DNA from: Fremontodendron californicum
Taxonomy: Eukaryota > Streptophyta > Magnoliopsida > Malvales > Malvaceae
Direction of reading: 5' to 3'
DNA: 64,000 nucleotides
Assembly (NCBI GenBank): GCA_030761205.1
Contig: JAULJL010000011.1
Span: 12,018,501-12,082,500 of the forward strand
How positions within the stretch are numbered: position 1 is the first letter of the stretch; each line of letters starts with the position of its first letter. Below, piece by piece: positions 23,936 to 34,528 of the stretch. The position numbers and the translations under genes are program-made. The notes below the pieces were generated by a model. That model did no database searches. It had not been told where the DNA came from and saw nothing but the letters and a program-made list of their open reading frames with translations.

Positions 23936-26900
23936 AGGAAAGAATTGAGGGTCTTGTCCACAATGGCGTTTGGATTCCAGAGCTTATCGAACATTGGAAA
24001 TCTGTTTTACCATAGATTGATTTCCTCTTGAAGAATTTTGAGGATAAGATTTGTTATCTTTGAAAGCATGTCAATAGGAGCATTCTGATGCATATTTTTT
24101 TATACACTTTGATGATGAAAGCTCTTGTCTCATGATGACATCTACATGAAATAAATAAATTTTGAATTTTAATATTTTGTGTTCATTTTATTTTAGCAAT
24201 AAATTTGAAATTGTAAAAAAAAAAAAACAAATGAAACTTTGAGAAAATTTGTGGTACACAATAAATAAGTGGTTTTCACATGAAATAATGAACAATCTTG
24301 AGAATATTGATGATCATTGTTAGAAATGACCCAATACCTTCAGCCTTCTCTTTTAGGCTTTCCTAAGCCTAAATCCTTTGAACCGAGACCACTTGAAAGA
24401 CCTAATGCTTCAAGGAATATGAATGATTTGACTTCATAAAACCATTGTCATCACAGAATAAGCAAAGACTTAGATCTTAGTCTAGGCTATGAACAAAGGA
24501 ACGAACTTTTTGAAAATTTTCAAATTCCTTGAAAATCAAACAAATGAGACATTCTTTCAAGAATCCAGATTTTGATAATTTGGTGTGTGTCAAGATTGTG
24601 CTAAAACCATTTATGACCCTTTTCAATAACCACAAAACATTAATTTCCCAAACATCACTTCATGATTGACATCCTGGGGCACAATGATTAAACTAGATTA
24701 TCCCTTGTCCCAGAGAAAACCCGTTTTTGGGTCATATTTTCCTTATCTCTTCAAAAAAACTCAGATTGAAAACTCAGCCTTTTCAAAATAGACCTAGACT
24801 TGCTATGTTCCTCGTTGATACAGATTCTCATGGTTAATCAAATTGGGGCATCATATATGGAAATGATGGACACATGGTAAAGAAGGATGGGCTAATGCAT
24901 GAATCATTGGGGGGATGCGACGAAAACGAAAAAAAAGAAAAAAGAAAAAGAAAAAATTGTGATATCATGCATATGAGAATTCAGATGATTCCAAAGTGCA
25001 AAATGAAATTCTGAATATCTATTTCCCCTGGGGATTGCTTTTCAATGTGAATATTTGTGCTTGACATGAGAAATGGTCATCTTTCATATCCCCTTCACAC
25101 AAAAAGAAATTATCCATAGTCACCCCTTTTGAGCCAAAAGAATTCTTTCTTCTTTGAACCCTGATCAAGGATTACCCACTACACTGGGGGGCAAATGCGA
25201 GGAAAGATCATTGAGAAATGAGTGATAGCTCAAGGAAAGACACAAAGCAAATGGAGCCCCGAATAAATATGGGCTCACTCTGTCAAAGAAAAAGAAGAGA
25301 AAAAGATGGTGAAATGAAAGCCAAGAAAAACAAAAGAAAAACACAATGAAAAAGAAAATGTCTGTGAAAGACATGGCAAATTGAAAGCCAAGAGCAAGGA
25401 AGAAAAAGAGCAAAGTCAAAAGGAAAGAAATGTCCAAGAAGGGACAAATGCTTCAAAGAAAATCCTCTTCAAGAAAGGATCCTTGATCTGATTACCCTCA
25501 AACACATATTTTGGGCCTATTTATCCTTTCTTTCTGAACCCTGAGCCATGGCCTACATTACGTGCTTTAAAAGTCCATTTTGATCAAGCATGAATGTTTA
25601 ATTTGAAGGGTTTTCCTCAGATTTTATCCCATCTCATCAAATTCTCATTTCACTAAGGAAGAATTTAGAATTCTCAAGTGCATGGTAAAAAAAAAAAAAA
25701 AGAGAAAAATTGAAAAGAATGGGACTCTAGGGCGAAAACCCAAAAAAACGGGCGGTCTAGAGTAGAATGGGAATTTTCGATGCCATCGATGATAGTGCTG
25801 ATACCCCAAAAGAAAAGATCTTATTAAATGAGTGGTCATCGAGGAACATCTAGGAATTCCTGAACCCCACAAATTGTCAGCTCTCATTCGGAGGATTGTC
25901 TTCAAAAACTGAAACTTTTTTCCTCCAAAATCAACTTTCCAGTTTAAACATCCCAGCCAATCTTGATGCTTGACAAAATGCCTTGATATGGAAACTAAAA
26001 GAATGTTGAATTTGTTTGGTTCTCAATGAATTCATGATTTATAAAACCTGTTCCATTTGTGAGCCTAGAAGGGATATACATTTTTGTCATGAAGTTTTCC
26101 TGGAAAAGCCAGAATCTTGTTATACCAAGCCTTGCCAATCCCAGTTGGAAAAACGCAGATTGATACTTAGAGAAATTTCTAACAATGATCATCAGTCTTC
26201 AAAAGATTTGTACATCACACATTGTGGGGTTAATATTTTTTGTTCAGAAGTTTTCAAAATGCGAAAACAAATAAAGAGATTTTTTGAAATACCCATTTTG
26301 ATGTTGGCATGAGACAAGGATTTTTCTAACTCAAAGGTGTAGAACTGCCAGGATAGGTCTTGACTTCCAGATATGAGAAGAAGAAATAGAACCCAGTTCA
26401 GATCTCTATTGATGAAAGTTTGAAAACTGTTGGGGCAAAGCGAATAGCGAAAATGAATTGAAGATATACTCTGATTTGAAGAGGAAAAATGAATTTGAAA
26501 GGCTAAGCCAAAGTCTAGAAGAACAACCGGGGGCATTTGCATCACTCATGAACACTCATCTCTCTATCAAGCTTTTACATCTGCACAGTGTCGGCAAGCA
26601 TTTGCATCATTCATGGGTATCTGCATTGGCATTATTCCATAAGCATCTGCATTTTACCTTTACATTTACAATTCTTCATGGAATTCGTATTTGTGTCATC
26701 TCAAACAATTGCATCATTTCTAGAATCATTGCATTTTCGTTAATGTGTGGTAATTGTAGTTACACCATTCATAAACCAGTTACATGAACACAATTAGTAG
26801 GGGCATCTGCATCATGAAACATGGGCATCAATCCAAGTCATTTACATTTGCATTAAAGACATTTGCACCAGTTTAAGTCATTTCGTATCTTATTCAACAT

Positions 26901-26966
26901 ATGCATTTGCATCAAAAAGCATTCGCATATTCTCAAAATCTTTAGGTTAATTTTCAACAATTCTTC

Positions 26967-28275
26967 AGCATCATTTTTAAGACCTCCGGGCATAATTCAT
27001 AGGTAAGACCTCCGGGCAACATCTTTAAGACCTCCGGGCATAACTTTTTTCAGGGGTAAGGCCTCCGGGCACTATTCTTAAGACCTCCGGGCATCATTTT
27101 TAAAGTCGCATACAGCGCATTTTTTTCAAATCACGGGTAAGGCCTCCGGGCACCATTCTTAAGACCTTCGGGCATCATTTTTAAAGTCGCATACAGCGCA
27201 TTTCTTCCAAATTATGGGTAAGGCCTCCGGGCACCATTCTTAAGACCTTCGGGCATCATTTTTAAAGTCGCATACAGCGCATTTCTTCCAAATTATGGGT
27301 AAGGCCTCCGGGCACCATTCTTAAGACCTCCGGGCATCATATTTAAAGTCGCATACAGCGCATTTTTTTCAAATCACGGGTAAGGCCTCCGGGCACCATT
27401 CTTAAGACCTCCGGGCATCATTTTTAAAGTCGCATACAACGCATTTCTTCCAAATCACGGGTAAGGCCTCCGGGCACCATTCTTAAGACCTCTGGGCATC
27501 ATTTTTAAAGTCGCATACAGCGCATTTCTTCCAAATTATGGGTAAGGCCTCCGGGCACCATTCTTAAGACCTCCGGGCATCATTTTTAAAGTCGCATACA
27601 GCGCATTTCTTCCAAATCACGGGTAAGGCCTCCGGACACCATTCTTAAGACCTCCGGGCATCATTTTTAAAGTCGCATACATCGCATTTTTTTCAAATCA
27701 CAGGTAAGGCCTCCGGGCACCATTCTTAAGACCTCCGGGCATCATTTTTAAAGTCGCATACAGCGAATTTCTTCCAAATTATGGGTAAGGCCTCCGGGCA
27801 CCATTCTTAAGACCTCCGGGCATCATTTTTAAAGTCGCATACAGCGCATTTCTTCCAAATTATGGGTAAGGCCTCCGGGCACCATTCTTAAGACCTCTGG
27901 GCATCATTTTTAAAGTCGCATACAGCGCATTTTTTTCAAATCACAGGTAAGGCCTCCGGGCACCATTCTTAAGACCTCCGAGCATCATTTTTAAAGTCGC
28001 ATACAGCGCATAATTTTTCAAATCACAGGTAAGACCTCCGGGCAACATTTTTAAGACCTCCGGGCATAACTTTTTTTTCAGGGGTAAGGCCTATGGGCAC
28101 CATTTTTAAGACCTCCGGGCTTAATTTTTTTCAAATCACAGGTAAGACCTCCGGGCAACATCTTTAAGACCTCCGGGCATAACTTTTTTCAGGGGTAAGA
28201 CCTCCGGGCACCAATTTTTAAGACCTCCGGGCACCATTTTAAGACCTTCGGGCACCAATTTTAAAGCCCTTCGAG
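26967..28275 (+). repeat. CCTCCGGGC minisatellite, 12 main units of ~82 bp (second copy)
   Basis: The CGCATACAGCG-type marker again occurs 12 times (one copy reads CATACAACG, one CATACATCG). Unit number and order match the first copy, so the array itself did not expand or shrink after duplication. Confidence 0.9.
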
Positions 28276-28616
28276 CATAAATTTTTCTTTTGAAAATCGA
28301 ATTCGTTTCCTTAAGACGAATCGAGCCTTGTTTAGGCAGGGAATTCAATTTAAGGACAAAACCTTCAATTTATTGTTTAGAAAAATAATAATAAAAAAAA
28401 TGAAAAAAGAGAAAATAGAAAAAAGGAAAAAAGAAAAAAAGAAAAAAAGAAAAAATGAAAAAAAGAAGAAAAAAGAAGAAAAAAATGAAAAATAGAAAAT
28501 GAAAAAATGAAAAAGAAAAAGAAACCCCTTTCCCTTTCCTTCGCATGTGATGTCACTGACCGTACAAAATTAGTGTCGGTTTAACTTTGCCTGATTCCTG
28601 ATTCTCAGCAATAGCC

Positions 28617-28629
28617 AAAGAGGGGCAGC
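28617..28629 (+). other. Polypurine tract before LTR C
   Basis: AAAGAGGGGCAGC directly before TGTAGACACC. Confidence 0.8.
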
Positions 28630-30165
28630 TGTAGACACCTAATTTTGTCCGGACCACTAAACAGGTATGTTTTCCTTCCATATTGATGTTTCCGAGTATA
28701 AAAAGACTGTTTTCATCCTGCAGGTGGTACTCCGAGACTTAGTTTAAGAGGGCGAGCACAAAAAGTCAAACTTAAAAAAAAAAAAGTCAACCCCGAAAAA
28801 GTCAAACCCGAAAAAGTCAACCCTAGAAAGTAACCTACTGAAAAAGTCAACCCACTTTCAAAATCAAGATTTTAAGTTCAATTGAAAAATGGAGAAAGAA
28901 TTTTGATAATCCGAGGTCTACATTGAAAGATATGGACTTCGGAAGTTGGGATTTGGAGATTCAGTAGAAAAAAAACCCTAATCCGAGAAATTTGGGGAAA
29001 AGTGCTTAAACGATCAAACTGGTCGAAATTGAAGGTTCCAAATGAAAGATAAGCACTAACTACGGGTAATGGAGAAGTCACTTGCAAGAAAAACCGAGAG
29101 AAAAGTCAATCCGGGAGAAAACCGAGAATTAGGGTTTTTAGTGGATTCCGGTGAAATCGGGAAGAATCACAGAAATGGCCCGACTTGGTAAGACCAAATC
29201 CCCCAATGGATGAAGAATGGTTAAAAAGGATGGCCCAAGGATCAGATTGAAGAAAATCTGAAAATCGGATTTGTTTTGAGCAAAACCGGGTTTCGGAGGT
29301 AAAAGGGCAAAATTGGAAAAATTTGGGAAAAATAGCAAATGGACTCCGAAAATTCTGAAAAATTTGTCAATCTCATTCTTAAATCATTTGAAAGAGATTG
29401 GTAAAAGAAAATCTTGATTCGGAGTTCGTTTGCAAAATGGCCAAATCCCGGGTTTTTTATGCAGTAATTCAAAAAGGAAAATCCCGGAAAAATAGCAAAT
29501 GGACTCCAAAAATTTTGAAATTTTGCAGATCTCATTTTTAATTTATTTGGAAGATATTGGCGAAAGAAAATCTTGATTCCGAGTTCGTTTGCAAAATGGC
29601 TAAATCCCGAGCCTCCTATGCAGTAATTCAAGCCGATAAATCCCGAAAAAATACCAAATGAGCTCCAAAAATTATGAAAACTTCCAGATCACACTTTTTA
29701 ATTATTTTGAAGAGATTTTTGAAGAAAAATCTTGATTTGGAGCTCGTTTAAAAAATGGTAAAAAGTAGGGGCATAAAAGGACATTTTGGGAAGAAAAAAT
29801 CCAAATAAATAGCAAACGGACTCGGATAATTTTGAAAACTTCCAGAACTCAATATTTTATTATTTTGGAAGTATTAAAAAAAGAAAAATTGTATTTGGAG
29901 CCCGTTTGATATTTATTTTGCATCCGGGGGGCAAAATGGTCGTTTCACCCAAGCAACCGAAAAGGGCTTATTTGGGCCTTTTAAAAATCAGAGCTGGGCT
30001 GGAAAAGAGAAGTGTTGGCCTGCCCAAGCCCAAAGGAAGGAGGAAGCTTAGGAGTTTTTCAATCAAGTGATTAAAAATCAAGAGTTAAGTTAGAGATTTT
30101 CATTTTTGAGCCTAAGTCCCAATCCCACATCCCTTTGTAATGTCAAGCCAAGGAGGTGCTCACCT

Positions 30166-30173
30166 TATAAATA
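30166..30173 (+). promoter_or_regulatory. TATA box of LTR C
   Basis: TATAAATA in the same context as in LTRs A and B. Confidence 0.65.
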
Positions 30174-30278
30174 AGGAGTCTTGGCCTTTGGTTGAGACCA
30201 CCCACTACCCCTTGTGAGATAGTCTATACACTTGTATTAGGATTATCCGGGTGGTGAGTCATAGTGTTTTTGTTGAGA

Positions 30279-30532
30279 GGGTTTGTAGCTTAATCCGTTC
30301 AAAAGCTACTCTGAGGGTTTGTAGCTTAATCCGTTCAAAAGCTACTCTGAGGGTTTATAGCTTAATCCGTTCAAAAGCTACTTGTGAGAGGGTTTGTGGC
30401 TTAATCCGTTCAAAAGCTACTCTGAGGGTTTATAGCTTAATCCGTTCAAAAGCTACTTGTGAGAGGGTTTGTGGCTTAATCCGTTCAAAAGCTACTCTGA
30501 GGGTTTATAGCTTAATCCGTTCAAAAGCTACT
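30279..30532 (+). repeat. 36-bp hairpin repeat array, 7 units (LTR C)
   Basis: Same hairpin unit as at 7914, with one GTAGCTT unit fewer than LTR A. Confidence 0.9.
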
Positions 30533-33053
30533 TGGTGAGTTTTTATTTTAAAATAATGTTTCTTGTTCTTCCTTCATTTCCTTTCTTAAGTATATTTTTC
30601 TTACATTTTGTTTTTACAATAAACTCACCATGGCCAAATGGCCTACATTATTTATTTTAAGTTGTTGTTTTTGATTCATTTTACCATATTGTTTATGCTA
30701 TTTTCTTTATTTTTGATGTTTTAAATATTATGTTATTTAATGTATTTAAGTTATATTTAATTTGGTTGCTTTATTTGTTGCCATTTATGTCTTAGATATC
30801 ATGTTTTTGCATTTTTAATTTTCTGTTTTCATGTTGTTTAAATTTGAGCATGTTTTAGAGTTAGCATATTAAGTGTTTGTGAAAATGCTTGTGTGATTCT
30901 TTGCATGATTCTTGTTTTATATCTTAGTGAGCATGTTTTAGATTTGGTATATTAGGTGTTTGTGAAAATGCTTGTGTGATTTTTGTGTTATGACTTAGTT
31001 TTTCATGCTAGCATACCAAGTGTTTGTGAAAATGCCATGCATGTCTTAGGTCTAGGTTGCATTTATTGCCATGCAAGTTCATGTTAGGTCTAGGCCATAT
31101 TATTTATGTCATGCATTTTCCTTACCTTTAGGTTTAAATCCATGCATTTCATGCATTATGTTTGCTGCATTATTTCATGCATTTCATGTTCATGCCACTT
31201 GAATAATGACTTGAGCCAATTAATGGTTCAAGGTCATGCTCTCTTGAGCACACTTGTGGAAAATTAAGTTTGTCAAATTGATTATTCTACCTTTGTTATT
31301 TTTTTTACTTAGCCAATTTTTATCTAACTTTCAAAAAGTCCTAGCTACTGTCTTCAAGTCATTCTATGAGTTTCAAATATTTTTATTTTGGTTTTTAAAT
31401 GATTTTATCAAAGACAAAAAAAAAAAAATGTGTTGGCAAAGCAGTTTTTTTTTTCCACCCAAAACTCGTACATCTCCAATTTTTCTGGGAATTCATCTTT
31501 GATCAGAAAATTAAGTCGATTTTTTTCCGTGTATTTTTACATGTCCTGAGTCTCCAATAATTTTTTCAGAATTTTTGTAATTTTTAAAAATAGGGTAAAA
31601 AATCGTGGATTAAAACTGGACAGTGGAGTCAGAATTGAATTTAAAGAAAAACAAAGCAGTTTTTTCTCCTCCAAAAACTCATACATCGCTGGTTTTTCTG
31701 GGAATTCATCTTTGATCAAAAAATTAATCCAATTTTTTCTCGTATAGTTTTACATGTCTTGAGTCTCCAGTATTTGTTTTAGAATTTTTGGGATTTTTAA
31801 AAATAGGGTAAAAAATCGTGGATTAAAACTGGACAGTGGAGTCAGAATTGAATTTAAAGAAAAACCAATTTTCTGTTTTGGTTAATTTACTTAGAGTGGG
31901 CTGATTAGGAGGGTTAGCTACTGACTTAGGGTAATTTTTAAGCCTTTTTAAACTCTAAAAATGGTTTTTCAAGTCCCGGGTTAAGGGTACCCAAGTCCGG
32001 ATTTTTTTAAACTTAGGAAATTAGAGTCATTTTAAAAATTTTAGCCCAGTTTTTATTTTTAATTCAAGCTTTTCAAAATTGTTTTCAAACAATCACAAAG
32101 TATTTTGGTTTTAGAATATTTAATTTGACATATTTTCCTAAGGTAACCGGATATCTTTTTAGATATACGGATTTCCTTAATTAAAGGAAAAAATACATCT
32201 CATGCATTGCATTTTTATATTCATGCATTTTATATAATATGTGATTCTTGCCATAATAATTTCTATGTGTCATGACATTTAGGTTGCATTATATTATTTA
32301 GATTTTGCTATGTCATTTTATTTATGTCATGCCTATACATATTCATTTCTTTTAAATGTTTTCAAAAAAAGATAATGATTTTCAATAAAAATAAAGATAT
32401 TCCCGAGTTAAAATAATTCATGAGTTCTCTACCAAGTTTGCTGGAGGGAATATCATCAATTATTATTAATAAAGGAATATCTTTCTTTCAAAAAAAAAAA
32501 AGAATGATTCGGAAAGTTTTCCAAAACTAATAAAAATTTCTATATTTTGCCACGTTTGTTGGGGAATATAGGAAAATTTTGAATTTATAAATTCCGGATC
32601 ATTTTCAATAAAAAATGGAATTATTTTTCTTTAAATTGGGAATTAATTTGAAATACTAAATTTAAAACCAACTTTTACCAAGACTTGAGATAACACACGA
32701 TTAATAAGGTACCGATTTATACGGGCGTTGTGGGGGTGCTAATCCTTCCCCACACGTAACCGACTCCCGAACCCGCTTCTTTGATTTCTCTGGTTTAAAA
32801 CGCAGACTTGAAATCGGTTTTTAAAATGTTTTAATTAATTTTTAAAATATTTTATAAAATCGGTTTTAATAGGTGGCCGATCACACCTAGCTAAAAAAGA
32901 TTGGTGGCGACTCCATGTCTTTTTAGGTCATTTCCAAAACCTTCATTTTTTAGAGGAATTAAGTCGACTTTTCCTCGGTTTTTTTTAATGTCACGCCTAA
33001 CGAATAATAAAGTCTTGTGATGAGACTCGTCGTTATTTTTTTAGGTTGCGACA

Positions 33054-33058
33054 TACAC
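33054..33058. repeat. Target site duplication TACAC, right copy
   Basis: Follows the CA end of LTR C and restores the interrupted LOG-element LTR. Confidence 0.95.
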
Positions 33059-34256
33059 TTCTTGAAACGGAGTCGTTTTCCCTAGCGAAATCGACCATCA
33101 AGTTGGCTGATGTGCAATGACGTCTGTGCTGACCTGTTTTGGTATTTTGACCATATCTTCCGATCCACATGAGCAAATGATCTGATTCCAACGGCTATGG
33201 ATCCGTAACTGATAGGGGTATATTTTTCTAGAAGACCATTTGATCAGATCGAGCCTCCAACATTGACAAAATCGACCATCAAGCTGGCTGATCAGAATTG
33301 TCATACAATATGACGAAAATTGTTGGAAAAATGCACCCACCTATTATACCTACCTTTGAAATTTATAAAGCTTGTCTCTTGTCATTTAGCTCTCCAAAAT
33401 GTGTATAAATAGAGGGCCTTGGATGATTGTAAGAGTATCAATATAGATTGGTAGGATATTAGCCATTGTAATAAAATTCTCTAAGTTTTCTTCTTCTTTC
33501 CTTTCTCTAGTTTTCTTTTTTTATTTACTTATGCTTCTTACATTTCTTTTCATTTTATTCATATCTAGTATGTGTTGCTAATCATATTGTTGAGGTGATG
33601 AGGTGAAGCTTTTGGTAAATGCTAAGGTTAGTCTCTTAAACATGAGCTAAAATGAATCATCATTTATAAACACTAGTATAGATGATATTTTCTTTTGGTT
33701 TAAAATCATACTTACAAAGTAGGGATCTTGATTCATTATTGACAAGGAAAATGGCACAGTAAATGCTTGGTTTCATAACCTTGATTTGTTGTAGACATAT
33801 ACCTTGGCATAAGGAATGCTTGGACTCTTTTTATGAGTTTTGAGGATACCAAATGAACATAATATCATATGCTATGGACGTTGGACAATTTGGACTGAAT
33901 TGCTAAACCTTCCGATTGGAACCTCCTTTATGTGTGGATTTCAATTGTGTAATAAAACAAGATTAATCTTAGCATAACACCAAGAGTGGATTCTCTAACC
34001 TCAACATCTTTTCTTATTGTTTTTTATATCTTGTTTAATTTCTTTTATGTTATTTTGTTTATTTTGTTCTCTAATATCTTGTTTATCTTGTTTTGTTGTT
34101 GATTCCCTAATATCTTGTTTACTTTCTTTTTCTTATATATTTATAAACTTATACTTACTAATACGCTTCCCTGTGGTTCGACCTCGGACACCCGAGAATT
34201 TATTACTTGAACATAACCTGCACTTGGGTTTACAACTCTTAATTGAGTCTCCATCA
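33059..34256 (+). repeat. 5' LTR of the LOG element, second part
   Basis: Continues the LTR begun at 5959 and ends ...CTCCATCA before the primer site. The combined length of 1510 bp equals that of the 3' LTR, and about nine single-base differences are visible between the two. Confidence 0.95.
33404..33411 (+). promoter_or_regulatory. TATA box of the LOG-element 5' LTR
   Basis: TATAAATA in GTGTATAAATAGAGGG. It is the promoter expected to drive the gag-protease and LOG transcripts. Confidence 0.7.
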
Positions 34257-34262
34257 AGTTTT

Positions 34263-34280
34263 TGGCGCTGTTGCCGGGGA
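34263..34280 (+). other. Primer binding site, tRNA-Asp type
   Basis: TGGCGCTGTTGCCGGGGA, six bases after the LTR end. It is one base away from the usual Athila-type site complementary to the 3' end of tRNA-Asp. Confidence 0.85.
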
Positions 34281-34324
34281 GGCAATACTAAGTATATAAG
34301 TTTATAAGTATATTTATTTTTATT

Positions 34325-34411
34325 GGCTGGTTATACCGCCTAATTTTCTATATATTTATATTTATATTGTATATTAACTTTGTTTTATTTGTATTGGCTG
34401 GTTATACCGCC
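34325..34411 (+). repeat. Two copies of a 16-nt bulged hairpin in the leader
   Basis: GGCTGGTTATACCGCC occurs at 34325-34340 and 34396-34411. As RNA it folds into GGC/GCC and GGU/ACC stems with a single bulged U and a UAU loop. Four sense copies occur in the minus-strand LTR at 63027-63171. The position between primer site and gag suits a packaging or translation signal. Confidence 0.65.
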
Positions 34412-34490
34412 TAATCTGTATATTAACTTTGTTTTATGCTTGTTTGGCGACGTGATTTTAGATCTCGTCGTTTAGTTAGATTTTATTGTG

Positions 34491-34508
34491 AAACTTTTTC
34501 AGGTAATC
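34491..34508 (+). promoter_or_regulatory. Candidate splice donor (and acceptor) just before gag
   Basis: AAACTTTTTCAG is followed by GTAATC at 34503. It could serve as a 5' splice site for a transcript that skips gag-protease and joins to the acceptor at 37687-37688. It is inferred from sequence pattern only. Confidence 0.35.
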
Positions 34509-34528
34509 TTTCTAATACAACTCCGACC

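Larger units (their letters stand above)
21892..28616 (+). other. Second internal region: non-coding copy of the first
   Basis: Same order of leader, CATGCATCAT repeats, gag fossil, GCATTTGCATCA zone, CCTCCGGGC minisatellite and A/G-rich tract as 10743-17472, with scattered substitutions and small indels. A short deletion near 25210 relative to 14060 is an easy marker. No gene is intact. Confidence 0.85.
6271..33053 (+). mobile_element. Non-autonomous Ogre-related element in a three-LTR, two-body tandem array
   Basis: Three LTRs (6271-10721, 17486-21870, 28630-33053) alternate with two near-identical internal regions (10722-17485, 21871-28629), all in the same direction, with one TACAC duplication only at the outer ends. 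The internal regions have no intact gag or pol, only a gag zinc-knuckle fossil and large tandem repeats. The primer site, the polypurine tract AAAGAGGGGCAGC, the LTR start TGTAGACACC, the leader and the end of the LTR are all related to the Ogre-type element, so the latter type is the likely helper. The array probably arose by unequal LTR recombination, or as a recombinant product of reverse transcription. Confidence 0.92.
28630..33053 (+). repeat. LTR C, right LTR of the array (4424 bp)
   Basis: Starts TGTAGACACC and ends GGTTGCGACA, immediately followed by the TACAC duplication. It has seven 36-bp units. Confidence 0.95.

Noticed and set aside
6271..33053. Interpretation as two or three independent nested insertions
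   Set aside because: No target duplications are present at the inner LTRs, and each inner LTR is flanked by a polypurine tract and a primer site as in a tandem array.
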